The notes beneath the pieces were generated by a model that was given only the letters and a program-made list of their open reading frames with translations, had not been told where the DNA came from and searched no databases. The translations under genes were made by a program, and so were the position numbers. This document shows, one piece after another, positions 47,035 through 58,511 of a stretch of DNA of 64,000 nt. Where the stretch lies: the NCBI RefSeq assembly GCF_014356525.2, contig NC_052508.1, forward strand, positions 41,162,613 through 41,226,612, written 5' to 3'. This DNA is from Nilaparvata lugens. Its lineage: Eukaryota; Arthropoda; Insecta; Hemiptera; Delphacidae. Each line of letters starts with the position of its first letter. The stretch's first letter is position 1.

Positions 47035-48563
47035 TAAGATTTATACTCTATGGTATTGGGGAGTAAAATGAATGTTACACCATAAAAAACTTGATACATA
47101 TATTGAATGAATAATTTTGAAAAATCAGGTCAATATAGAAAATATATAGAGCAACAAAATATACAATAAAACAAGAACAAATCAAAATAAAATATCACAG
47201 ATCAGTACACTATTTTTCAGTTCTATAGCACGAAACTTTACCATGTGCTTTCCAATTCATTGATCATATGCATTTATTTGCTTGCAGCTTTGATATCGAC
47301 TTGTTGTTGCTTGCCAATTTAGGTAATCTCACTTTATATATTATTTCCCAAATCAGAGAATGATAAATTATTGACAAATCAATGATTAGATATATATTAA
47401 TTTCTATAGTTCCCAATAAATTTCTCAATAATAAATATCTCAGGGTGTAAGATTCGGCACCTGATGGAATGAGATAAATCAATTTATCCAAAGAACCAGA
47501 GCTACATTATATTATTACAAATTGTATTATAAAATCAATGATTGGGTGAACGTTAGTATTACAAGTTTAGAACTTAATATTCTTTTAATTGGTGTACTTT
47601 TGATATATCAATTGACTCATTCTTATTCAATAAAGTATTTCTTATACCCTTTTAAGACTTGCACAAGTTTTTGTATTAATTTCTTAATACTTAAAACCTC
47701 CCCGACGAGCTAGCTTTTATTTTTATTTCACTCAAAGCACTGAGGGCGCCCTAATTTTACTTCAACTATTTTTTTCACTCACGTGCTGAATTTTTATAAG
47801 TTGCTGGCGGCAATCCAAAATTCCTGGTAGTCCTGGATTGTTGGTGGCCGAAATCGTCTCTTCCAAGGGATTAAATAAATATTTAGATGACTTTTGCTTT
47901 GAAACAGCATCACAAAGTCTGATATTTTATCTGTCCTCGGGCTATATCCAATACATAAACTGAACAGTAAACATTTACAAAATCTTATCATTTTTAGAAA
48001 TATATATAAATACATTTGAATTGGCTCACTATTGCCGCTCATCGATTACTATCATTTGATTGGTTCATGCAAATTTGTTACAGTATACATGCGCCTACGA
48101 ACATCCTACTTCCTTAATACATTAATTTATTTTTATTTTGGGTTTTAAGTACATTTTTTACATGCAATACAATTTTATAATGTTAATAGGTTGTTTCTCA
48201 CTTCATAACAATTAGCCATGTGCTTTTTTAGTTCCTCCAGTTGCATACCATTCAGTTACAATAAATTTCTGCCAAGGTGTCTGGCTAGATTTTACATTAT
48301 GCCACTCGATCGATCATTATGTCGCCGATCAATAGATATTTTACGCCTAACCTCAAATTTTCAGTACTTTATATAATATTATATAAGTAGCAAATTATTT
48401 CCATTTCTATTCGGCCGTTCTAAATTTAGCCATGATACCTGATATTATCTAATCTTTAAAACTGTTATCGCATTTGGCGATACTAGACTAATATTCCACT
48501 CCAGACCTATAAATTTCTTTAAAATATGGATTTTATTTACCCATCAGATTTTGATACGTTACA
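47035..48563 (-). repeat. X element 5' LTR, first part
   Basis: It aligns with 27411-29198 from the TGTAAC terminus to the TA run. It has a 254-bp deletion relative to the 3' LTR, with TCT at both edges. It ends at the (TA)n at 46981-47034, where foreign sequence begins. Confidence 0.82.
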
Positions 48564-48567
48564 GTGT

Positions 48568-48850
48568 ACATATCGTTCTTCTCACTCCAAAATGACCAAT
48601 TCTTCCATGGGTTTCTTCAATCACTTCCTCAGCTATCTTTATTGGGATGATAATTCGCCAGTTATAGTTTTGTGGTGTGATATGGTGGAATAGGAATCCT
48701 CGGTATTGTGTGTACTGTCGTAAGTAATCAGGTGGTTCAGACAATTATTTCTCAATGATTCTAGGATCTGGGATAGCTTGGGGTCTTCTCTTTGTGCGTT
48801 TCAAATTCTTCTTGGTGTCAGGGTATTTTTGTGAATTCTGGAATTAATAT
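48568..48850 (-). pseudogene. Y: RNase H-integrase linker and integrase zinc domain, first half
   Basis: The minus strand reads REDPKLSQILESLRNN, then after a slip YLRQYTQYRGFLF...WRIIIP and VIEETHGRIGHFGVRRTICTL. The His pair (ETHGRIGH) is the first half of the HHCC zinc-binding domain of a gypsy-type integrase. It stops exactly at the X element's end. The Cys pair lies 21 kb away at about 27150 in matching phase. Confidence 0.82.
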
Positions 48851-48857
48851 TCTCTGT

Positions 48858-49590
48858 TTATGGCTTGACCTCATTCCTCATCACATCACTAACACATTCT
48901 TTGATTGACATCATAGTCATACCAATAATTATAACAGAGTAAATCAGCATTTTCATTACATTCTCCATAACATAACCTGTTGATAAACAGCAATCATATA
49001 CTCCCGTTTTTAATGAGCAACTCATTCTTTCTTTCAATTTCACTATACACTTTTTATCATCCCATAATTCCTTACAATAATTTCTTCCATCATTTTCTAG
49101 GCACGAATCCATTATTTATTTTCCATTGATTCCAAGCATATTCCTTTTATTTATCCCATAGCTGCAGTCAAAACTGTGAGCTGCTTGCTTAATCGCGTGT
49201 GCTTCGGGTGTATGTTGGTCCCCTCCTTCACTATATCCTGGTGTTGGTCGTCTTCTCTGCCTGTTGCCATCCAACTGCCATCTGGTTCCTTGATATCTTT
49301 TTTGCGGTGTTTGAACCAGGCATGGGGCCGATATCCTCGTTTGCGGGGCTTTCCTTGTCGCTTCCTCCTATGGGCCTTCCTATGCTGAGTCCTATGCTCT
49401 AATCTGATGTCGTCCTGCTGGTCACACACACTGTTTGCCTCGGCAGCAGTTTTTTCTTTGGCTGTAGTGTGCTGTGGGTGGATCCATAGATGCTTGGGCA
49501 TAGGTGAGGCATGTTGCTGCATAAACTTGGTGTGCTGTGGGGGGGTTGAATGCTGGTGCACAGGTTCAATGTATGGGTGTGGTACATCAC
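48858..49590 (-). CDS. Y: basic/proline-rich region plus Cys-rich single-TM ORF
   Basis: Minus-strand 49561-49180 encodes a His/Pro/Arg/Lys-rich segment ending near IHPKHTRL. After a slip the frame reads AAHSFDCSYG. A stop follows, and then the ORF 49112-48858 (84 residues): MDSCLENDGRNYC, KELW, KKCIVKLKE, DCC, GYVMENVMKM, then one hydrophobic helix (LIYSVIIIGMTMM) and a short charged tail. The same order (IHPxH, AA, Cys, YCxEL, KCxVxLKE, DC, GYxM, TM helix) is found in X at 33187-34150. The function is unknown. A small membrane protein or an envelope-derived relic is possible. Confidence 0.5.
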
Positions 49591-49986
49591 TTTTAGATTT
49601 TTTTATTTGTCACTCTTTAATTATATCTGTGTTCATACTGTAGATTTTTTTCGGTGGTGTGATGGTTGCTAGTGGTAAATCTTTGGGGGAAATAGTAGAC
49701 TTAATATGGGTTGCTTTTTATGAACTGATCTTGATGCATGTTTGATTTCTTTATTTGGTGGTGGGTTGTTGCGGTGGTGACTTTGTTCTGGTTGTTGGTT
49801 AATTGCAGGTTGGTGTTGGTTTGTTTTTATTGCATGTGCTACTGTACAAAATGATTTATTGATTCTATTGTGATTTTCATTATGTTGGACCTGTATCCTG
49901 AAATTCACATCCTGTTTATTATTTCTATTCAGATGATCTCTGTTATCATAATATGTTCTTTTGTAATACTGTTTACTATTTTGGTA

Positions 49987-50980
49987 TTAAAACCTATTTC
50001 TGTAATGACTACCAAATGACTGACCTCTGTTAGTATACTCAGCATACTTCGCACTTTGCACATTTGTTCCAGCATTTGCTATATGATTATCATTATCATA
50101 ATTTTGTCTTAAATTCTTGTTATTTTGTTGAAAATGATTGAAGTGTCTTGCTCGATCATCTAGGTGATTTGGCTCAGAAGTAACTGATTGAATGCAGTGC
50201 AAATGTTGCATCAATTCTTTGCAACTAGAGATAGGTGGCACATCCAATGTCATGCTAACACAAAAAGGAAGTTTTCTAAATAATATGTGGGCCAGTGATG
50301 AGTCGGCTGAAGATTTGTCTAACTGATATTTTCTACTCATTAAATCTGCCACAAACTCTGTATAAGATTGTCCATTTCTACTATCATAAGTACATGAAAT
50401 AATTTCTGATAGTGCGTCCAACTGTTTATGCTTGCTCCAATATTGTTGCAGGAACTGGGAGAGGGAATCGTCCAGGCTCTTAAGGTTCCGCATCTGACTC
50501 TGGAAGAACATCAGCAGCTCACCGAGTAGGAGACTAGACAATCGGAAGCGCCATACTAGCCAAGAGGTGGGTACCAGTTCCTGAATGGCTCTTATCTGAT
50601 CTACAAACAGCCTGGGTTGCATGTGACGATATGAATTGTCAAATTTTCCAAGGTTTTGGAAAAGTTGAGCGCCGCTTACAAGTTCAATCGGCTTATAATG
50701 AGCTTGGCCGGCTGGGATACTACCTGTACTTGTCTCTATTCTGGATATCCTTTCATCATTTGCTGCCCATTTACTATTCATACATTTTTTCCTCTCATTC
50801 ATTTCGTCATACAATTGGATTAGTTTTGATTGTTGTCTGCCTGCCTGATCATTCTCTAGCATGCTGTATCTCTTCCTTGATTTCACTCATTCTTCTGTTA
50901 TAGATGTTATGTGTGTTTGCATGCTACTTTGTTCATTATCTTTTCTATTTTATTACGGTTCTCCTCTACTTTTGATCTCT
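49987..50980 (-). pseudogene. Y element Gag, capsid part
   Basis: A 299-residue frame starts at 50886 and is preceded by a further in-frame-like segment to about 50980 with a stop in between. A coiled coil is followed by the capsid core: FDNSYRHMQPRLFVDQI, PTSWLVWRFRLSSLL, QFLQQYWSKHKQLDALSEIISC. These align block by block with the X Gag at 34202-35392 (FDNTDCHLQPQPFIDQI, QYWSRSKQLDVLADIISC), so X and Y are related families. The C-terminus is Asn/Arg-rich. No zinc knuckle was seen. Confidence 0.78.
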
Positions 50981-50999
50981 GTGAAGCTCTTCCTGGGGG

Positions 51000-53500
51000 A
51001 GTCACTCTCACCTCCAAGGATAGGACAATACACGTAGGGTGATGTAATGCTGTATTTAAATGCCTCACGTATGTATGGTGAATCTTGTACTGAGTCAATG
51101 GTGTAGAGGCTATAAATTTTTGCAATGCGTGTGTGGACGCTGAGTGAACACCAGACTGATTGACCCACTACAAGATTCAATACAATTGTCGGAATCGCGG
51201 GAGGCCTAAACGCTCGCTCACCCTTGATTTTTCTAATGACAGATTGTATAATGATGAAATTTTTTATAAGCAGTGTAGCGATCGCTAAACACTGAATACG
51301 GATACCTTAAAATTATTACCTGTGAAGAATGAGCATACAAAATCATACAGGTCGAGCAAAAATCCCGATGTAGATAATTTACGGGACTGCGTCTCTAATA
51401 AGTTCTGAAGGATTAAAATACGGTATTTGGACCAAATATCGTTCAGATATACTTCGAGAACAGAGTCTTGTCGGGTTTTAAGCTCTATTGTAGGAATTAT
51501 ATGATCTCTGGCTGCATCTGCTGTACAATTGGTGTGTTCGCTCCTAAGTCGAGGTTGGTAACAGATAAAAGCTGATATATGAGCAGGTAAGGACAAAGAA
51601 TAAATATCTCGATCTGACCCCACTCACTACATCCACTTAGACCTGTTCCAATATCCAGCTTAATTCAATTATTCCAATGATCGTATTCGATCGGTTCTTG
51701 ATGATATAGAACGTATCAGACACAATAATTGACAGGCTTAAGAAATAATCGAACTCAGAAAACGAATTAACAAAACTGGAATATATTATAATAAAATATG
51801 ATCTCACAGTGCAGATTCAGAATATAATTCACAGATTGAAAGTGATTTAACATTAACAAAATGATTAGCAAATTTCTTGTACTTGCATGATACCATGCGT
51901 GATTCGACAGAATTTTACAATTGATAAAATTTGACAGTTTTGAAAAAATAGTGAAAAATGAGTTATAAAGTATTTTTAAAATGCTCGGGGTCGTGGTTCT
52001 GGCAGCGGAGGATAGCTAATCAACTACAAGTTCTTATAAATTCAATAGGAATAAATTCTAGGCTCTTAATAACTAAAAGCGCTTGTCGGCGTGGCCAATA
52101 ATTTAACGAAGAAAATTTTATATCTTTCTGCACTGAAATATTCTCGAAGCGTAGATTGGGGCCCCGTTAAACTTATAACTCACGTGAAATTCCTTGGCGG
52201 TCGTGGTTTTCTTCTTTAGATCAAAAATCGTTTGATCGGCAGCGGGTCCAGGCTTCGGTTTCAGCACGTGTGGAATTTTTAATTTAATATTTCCTTCACC
52301 AAATTAATTAAGGGATAATTTACTTTAAACTTTTAAATTTATCGATTGATGAAAAATAAATTTACAAAATAACAAATAGATTGGCCTAAAATATCGGCTC
52401 ACAAATAGAACATATAAAATCGAACAAGAAATTTTTACGAATAGGTCTTGGTAACTATAAAGAGATCTGAACGGTGAGGATTTCAAAAGGGAAGTGCTGT
52501 CTTTTTCTCTAAGCTTCTTGGCTAGACCTTTCTTCTGAGAATCTCGATGTAATAATTTGCATGAAAATTTGCCATTGGTAGAACGATTGTGACGTAGACA
52601 TGACGTCAGTGGCAAGCAGTAGAATATAATTCCTTTAATTACAATAATAATTCAATTTATGTAATTCTTAAAACTGCTTAATCTTCTAGACATAGTTCCT
52701 CTCATACAATGTACATGTGCTAGCGTATATGATAAGGCAGGTTTGTTGTCTGATAGTATATTAACATGTGTTGCTTTCAAACGATCACCTTTTGGTGCTA
52801 TTTCTATGCACTATGATTGGCTTAGGCTTGCCAAAGAGATTTAATTACCATGTGGTTCAGCTGAATTAATCATTAATAAATTAATATTCTCATACAATTT
52901 TTATTAGGTTTGAGACTGTTATAATTAATTTCTGCCATTTTATCAATAATATAATTTCATGCTATGACCTAGTTAGTTACAATAAGACCTGACATATAAT
53001 ATAATTTCTTAAATAATAAATAATTTCACGATAATACATACATTTTATTTTTTATTTGAAATTCTTGGTCCTTTATTGATAGTTTTATAATTTTTAGAGA
53101 TGGTATTATATCTTGCATGAAGCCAGCATGACATTTGACAATACTTTGAATCAGTCAGCTGTGTTCAGGCTGCTTTAAACATCTGATCGATAGTAAACAA
53201 AGTGTAACCTCAAATTCAATGAGCAATTCATAAATAATTCGTGCTTTATTTGCAGAATAATTATAATTTTATTGAATAATTTTCTAGAAAATGTTCAGTA
53301 CAGAACGGTACTCTTATCTAATATACAGTTACTGATAAGTAAGCTTTATCGCTCGGTCACTAACTATTCCTTTAGCAAATTCTTTCATTTTAAAAGGTAA
53401 TCACAATTTTTCTCTCTTCTCATGAGATCTATTTGAAAGATTCATCACAATCTCACATTTATTTTCCAATATTTTCTCCATTGTGACTCCCATGATAGTG
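51000..53500. other. Sequence separating the two parts of the Y gag
   Basis: No coding domain was recognised. GC-richer blocks near 51970-52020 and 52180-52290 share the words GTCGTGGTT and GGCAGCGG, reminiscent of LTR/leader sequence, but no paired copy is present. It could be an inserted solo LTR or other element. No flanking duplication was found. Confidence 0.35.
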
Positions 53501-54219
53501 GTACCTAGCTACTTACCTAATATGTCTATTTGTTTTCTAATTCCTTTGGGCACTTCATCCAACCACTCATTCACTTGACAGGTGACTCCATCTATACGAG
53601 TTTAATTCTTTTATAACTGAAGATTGTATACCTATTTTAATGTCCATCATACTTTTCATTTCTTCTTTGGATTCAGAAAATTTTCAATCAACCCTCTCTT
53701 CCATTTTTTCAACACTCCCTTGTACAGCTTCGACATCCTTTTGGATGGTTTTGGTATTTTCTGCCCTTTATCCTGGCTTGCTTTCATTTCTTTCATCAGC
53801 TCTGCCATGGCTTGGTCGAGCATGAGTTCAAATTCACTTGAGGAATCGTTCATCATGTGATGAGTAACATAGCCAATTGAAGAGTCTAATGTAATATTGC
53901 GCTTTTCCAGGTTGGTGGCGGTGGATGATGGTTGACTGGCCACATCAGATGGCGATTGGGTGGCGGGCTTCCCTGTTCCCTCTGCGGTGCTTGGAGTGGT
54001 CTGCAGAGACATTGGTAATGGGTTGGACACCCTCACTCCTTCAACTCCACCAGCTGGACTCTCATCGGTATTCATGGCATCGACGGCATTATCAATCCTA
54101 GTGGAGGACAATTGGGCTAGGCTTTGTGGGTCAGAATTAGCAGAGCATATGCTGCCTCCTTCTCTCACCCATGGGGTCTCCGCTGCATTGTCCTGGGGGT
54201 GTTGATCAGCTGGTGTCAT
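53500..54219 (-). pseudogene. Y element Gag, N-terminal part
   Basis: The minus-strand frame from ATG 54219 encodes 187 residues: an acidic Ser/Thr/Pro-rich N-terminus, then a helical stretch (FELMLDQAMAELMKEMK) and a basic end (KRMSKLYKGVLKKWKRG). A slip near 53656 leads to a segment (MKSMMDIKIG, then DGVTCQVNEWLDEV) that resembles the coiled-coil part of the X Gag (ERLDTVTCELNERID). It ends at a TAG near 53514. Its continuation is expected at 50980, so about 2.5 kb of other sequence intervenes. A GTAAGT splice-donor-like site sits at the break. Assignment as Gag rests on position after the PBS and on the similarity to X. Confidence 0.55.
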
Positions 54220-54903
54220 GTTTGTATGGTTTCGGGGATGGTCATTGAAGTAGGAAATTTGTGCTTTAGTAGGAAATTTTAACTGGGGACTGGTTCATGG
54301 TGACGATACTATGTGGGATACTTCAAATAAATCGCCAAGTGTACTACTAAATTGCAGGAATATTGAAATGAATGTATTGGCAGTGCCCATTCCAGATAAA
54401 ATTGTGTGGTGTTAAGAACTTCAAGTGTCATGTACATAAAATACAGATACATAGACCATCAATATAACTCAGGTATGGCAGCAAACATAGAGAACATTAC
54501 TATCAATATAGCTCTCAAGATTTCATGTAGGGTCTTATCTTCCTTAATATCAATACTAATCTTATATTTAAAATAGCCTATAACCCTGGTCAGCATACAA
54601 TATTTGAATTTAAAAATCAAGATCAATGATTTTACAATAAATTTCATGGAAATTCCCATACAACTTTTCTCTATTATTGAGAATTATGTTATCAAACTCG
54701 TGTGATACAGTTTGTCTGTATTTATGCAGCTTGAAAGATTTCAACTTGATGAGCAACTCAATTATGTTAGCCAGAAACTTGCAATAGATCATCAGATATA
54801 CCTTGTTGAATCAACTTCTGATTATGCTGCTTGCAGCTTTCAGTTTTATTAATGATTTTATTCAGCATTGATAGTAGAGTTGAGTAGGAGAGCTTTTAAT
54901 CAT

Positions 54904-54921
54904 GCCCCACATTGGGCGCCA
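54904..54921 (-). promoter_or_regulatory. Primer-binding site, tRNA-Lys type (Y element)
   Basis: The minus strand reads TGGCGCCCAATGTGGGGC, one base different from the tRNA-Lys(1,2) primer site TGGCGCCCAACGTGGGGC used by many LTR elements. It lies six bases (minus-strand TAAGAA) downstream of the LTR end and fixes both the direction of Y and the identity of 54928-56351 as its 5' LTR. Confidence 0.85.
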
Positions 54922-54927
54922 TTCTTA

Positions 54928-56351
54928 TGTGAAATGGTATCTTTTATGTATAGCTGTTAATATCCCTAGCCTGCAAATAAATTTTCAAGAAGTTAAGGCC
55001 GTCCGGCTCGCAAATATACTGGGATCTGAACAAAGCTCTAGCTCAGTAATAGATGCATGAATACTCTCAATGTAATGAAACATCATGGGTCTCAGTAACT
55101 GATAATCAACAATTCTTACTGCTACTCTCTTGGAGATATTGAAGATTATGAATAAGGAAATCGAAAAAATAGTTAGTGACTGATTATCAGTAACCATATA
55201 TTCAATCGAGAATAATGAAAATCAACTATTATTCTTCTAATTGATTTTTAAAACGCTCGTCATTGATACAGATATGCACCAATTTATCCTTTCGAAATTC
55301 CTTAAGACTTACAATGCCAGTTCTTGAAGTTCTCTGGATCCTTATATGACATATAGTAGACTCATTATTATAGATATTGGTAAAATTTTGCTGGCTGAAT
55401 AATATGACTATCATCAAAGGATGATAAGTGATAAGTGCTCTGAATAAGATCAATATTGATCAATTCACTAATCATATATGCTGCAGAATTCAAATGCTTG
55501 GTACCAAGACAGCTCAAACTGTATATCACGAGATGAATTAGGAAAATAATAAAAACTTCTAGGAAATGCTGGCATAAAACACAAATATATTCAAATGAAA
55601 TAATACAGATATAAAACTCCCTTACAAATATAATTTTCTAATAAATAAATTCTTTAATATCTCAGTTATCACAGGAATCATAAGCATTCACAATATCGTG
55701 AGCTGTGGAAATATATATTTATTCATTAATACTGATATTTGAAACGTCAGGTCGAATCAGAATTTAACAAATTGGAACCTGTTCAGTCTATAGGTTCGAT
55801 AGAACATACTTTCAACCAATGAATAATAATCAGTAGAATAATAATTTTAAAATCTCAGGGTATGTGGATTTGTGCCATGCACGGAAATTGTTTTTCCATG
55901 ACATAAACCTCCTTCAACATATAATATTCACAATTATCTGAGTAAATTCAAATAATATAATTCATAATTTTCGAGTGATCAATCAGCTGATTTGTTCTAT
56001 AATAACTCAATAAATTGTCGACTGATCCAAGATCAACTGACATATTAAATCTAAACAAAAGATTCTAACCTCAAATTGTACAAGCATCACCCTTTTTATA
56101 ATCTGCCAATAATAAACTTAGCCGCTTTATAATTTTATTTCTGCCAAAGAATTCTCATTACTGCATAATTATAATTTTACATGGTTCTCTTATCGCCTTA
56201 TAGATAATATGACTACTCCTTATCATGAATAAGATTCGATTTTTTAGAGTGTTACCTTGACTAGGCTATCTGTTCTTTCAGTTTCACAATTGTATTAAAG
56301 ATTAGTTGTTTTCTTCAAAATTATTTTATGGTGTCAAAACACATCGTCATA
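54928..56351 (-). repeat. Y element 5' LTR
   Basis: About 1.42 kb, matching 21056-23264 in the same orientation with scattered substitutions. The terminal bases on the minus strand are TATGACGATGTG... and ...CCATTTCACA. It is followed (minus strand) by a 6-base spacer and the primer-binding site. Compared with the 3' copy it lacks an 807-bp segment but has about 32 bases the other lacks. A minus-strand open frame common to both LTR copies (54985-55197 here) has no recognisable domain. Confidence 0.8.
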
Positions 56352-56355
56352 ATAG

Positions 56356-57984
56356 ATAGAAGGTGTAATTGAACCTGATCAGACCTGAAGTACTCCTATT
56401 TCTTGTTCTATATGAGTGAAGTGAACCCAACTCATCATGATTGCCCAACCATCATGATTTTTGAAAGCCCAACTTTCAAATGGATTTAGAAAGTTGGAAT
56501 GACATGTAAATTACAAACAAACTTACAATCAATTACGAATACTTTTCTCAGAAAATCTGAATATTATAAATTCAGTATCATATAGTTTTTTTGATGCCCA
56601 GGGAATAGAAATTTTGATGCTGGATAGAAAGAAGCATCAATGATTGAGTAGGTCAGTAAATAGTGATTTGTTTTTCTTACAGCAGTTGGAACTGTGAATA
56701 TAACAGAATTTTGCCTCAAAAACCATCATGATCATTCGTTGAGAACACATTTCAAACGTGAAGCTTATTGTAATGTCTCTTACAACATACTTCATAGTAT
56801 ATCTAGTTATAATGTATGATTTAGTATGACTGTTGTGCGATTTTTCTGTAATGTTTTTCTGAAGCTGACTACATCTATCATTTTGACTGTCAAATAATCA
56901 AGAACTATATTCAGTTCTATCCATAGATGAACAGGGTAGTTACAATGCAAATATCCATGATAAACGAATTGATTCATCGGCATTCCTGGACTTGTTGATC
57001 GAAACATAGTTCGGCTATAATAAACATGTTGTGCATTAAAAACAGTGGCTCCAACATAGAAGCTTGATGAATAAAGTCGGGTGGTGCAAGTGTGAGGTTA
57101 GAAGCCTGCTCTAGCATGGTAAGGTTGAGGTCTGCTGCACGGATTCCAGGTGGATGACGAGACGAGAGCAGAGGAAATGGTGTGAGTGAATGGAAGAGGT
57201 GGGTGGAGTTGGTAGAGAAGAGATTCTCTCTCGTTCCCAGCATCCATCAACATATCCTCGCGCTGCGGGGGAGGCTGGAGTAAACCCATTTATCATATCT
57301 CAACCCGACGACCAGTATGTACAAGTAACCTGTCACGCTCCCTCATTCACTATCTCTTTCATTATTTCCTCTAAAGAAGTAAGGGTTAGAGAGATGGAGG
57401 TAGTCGATGGGAAGAAGATAGAATGGAGAAGGCATGTATGCAAACATCCACACTCACATGAATAAACAAGAATATCGCGGACGGGATTGAAAAAATGGCT
57501 GGCAGAAATATAACATGTTCATACCAAAGAGTGCATGTTGTAGAATAGTAAAGTGATATTCGCAATTGAATTTTCGTAATTCAACAGCAATGCGTTAATT
57601 CTAACATGTCATTTATCTTCATTTCCCCGTGGGTTCAGATTTTACAGGAGAAGCTATTTTTTATATTCACCTCTTATTATTGGTTGGACACAATGAGAAT
57701 TTCATTAGATTGATCATGATATGTGACACGGATGGCTCTCTTTTAGTTAGATTGGTGAATCTGATAGCTGGAGCATTTCCCAATGATTAGGAGCCGGGTT
57801 CAAATGATAATGAAACAGGACTGTAGGAAAATGGTTGGAGATCAGGATAGGAATTTAGTTGAATGGTAAAATTAAGAAAAATCAAGTTTCCTTTCTCAAC
57901 TTTATGAGATTTTCGATTCTTATCACTTTTATTCTTTTTCTATTACTTTCAAAAATCTAAATTATTTTCCACTCCCTCTACTTC
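56356..57984. other. Right flank of Y, no gene recognised
   Basis: AT-rich to 57000. 57040-57470 is GC-richer with overlapping short frames on both strands and no domain. Nothing can be supported as coding. Confidence 0.45.
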
Positions 57985-58511
57985 AGCCTTACAATAAACT
58001 TCTTAAGACCGCCCATCTTGATGTCCAGTCTCTCAGTTGTCACATCGACGAACTCAGAGCAATTTTCCGTTTTCAGGACTTCAGTGAAATAGGTATTTCG
58101 GAATCATTCTTGGAACCTAGCATTCCATCCAACCAAGTTGCACTGCCTGGGTAAAGTCTTTTCCGTAATGATAGGTTGAATAAAGCTTGTAGGGGCGTAG
58201 CAGTGTATGTCAAAGACAGTATAAAAACTGAAATGTTACTCACATCTGAGCCAGTATACTCTGCTAGACCAGAATTCATGTTCCTTAAATTATCTTTGTC
58301 CAGATCTAATAGATTACTTGGAATTTGCTATCGTCCCACGAGAATCAGTGATTTTACTGATTTTGAAAATGCATTACTTTCTCTTATGCCATCTTATTAC
58401 GGTGTCCTTGTCATGTGGGATATGAACACTGACCTCAACATGACTAATCGCAACTTTGACTATTATCAGGTCACTAACAAATTTCAGTATCGATCGAGCA
58501 GTCGTAGCTAG
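57985..58511 (+). pseudogene. LINE endonuclease fragment
   Basis: The plus-strand frame reads LKTAHLDVQSLSCHIDELRAIF, GISESFLEPSI, a TAA near 58151 where the family has Tyr, then RGVAVYVKDSIK, LLGICYRPTRIS, and VLVMWDMNTDLN (the Asp-x-Asn site; Trp replaces the usual Gly). The reverse transcriptase part is missing, since similarity ends near 58490. It is jockey/CR1-like but a different family from the 43-46 kb LINE. Confidence 0.72.

Larger units (their letters stand above)
27207..48563 (-). mobile_element. Inner gypsy-like LTR retrotransposon (element X), inserted in the Y integrase
   Basis: The element is bounded by GTGT at 27203-27206 and 48564-48567 (ACAC on the element strand). Its minus-strand ends are TGTAAC at 48563 and GTCAGA at 27207. 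The 3' LTR is whole at 27207-29198. The 5' LTR is in two pieces (47035-48563 and 35955-36166) separated by foreign DNA. Gag, the Cys-TM ORF and a short pol remnant remain. Reverse transcriptase is absent. A piggyBac sits between the pol remnant and the 3' LTR. Confidence 0.75.
21056..56351 (-). mobile_element. Outer gypsy-like LTR retrotransposon (element Y) with nested insertions
   Basis: The limits come from two related LTR copies in the same orientation, a primer-binding site next to the right-hand one, and the 4-bp flank ATAG on both outer sides (21052-21055 and 56352-56355). On the minus strand the order is 5' LTR, PBS, gag (in two parts), basic/proline-rich region with the Cys-TM ORF, integrase N-terminus, interrupting element X, integrase core and C-terminus, an ORF1-only LINE, and 3' LTR. 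Protease, reverse transcriptase and RNase H were not found anywhere in it. The coordinates 27207-48563 belong to X. Confidence 0.75.

Noticed and set aside
57098..57465. Overlapping frames on both strands in a GC-richer patch
   Set aside because: No domain in either strand and no neighbouring exon-like signals.
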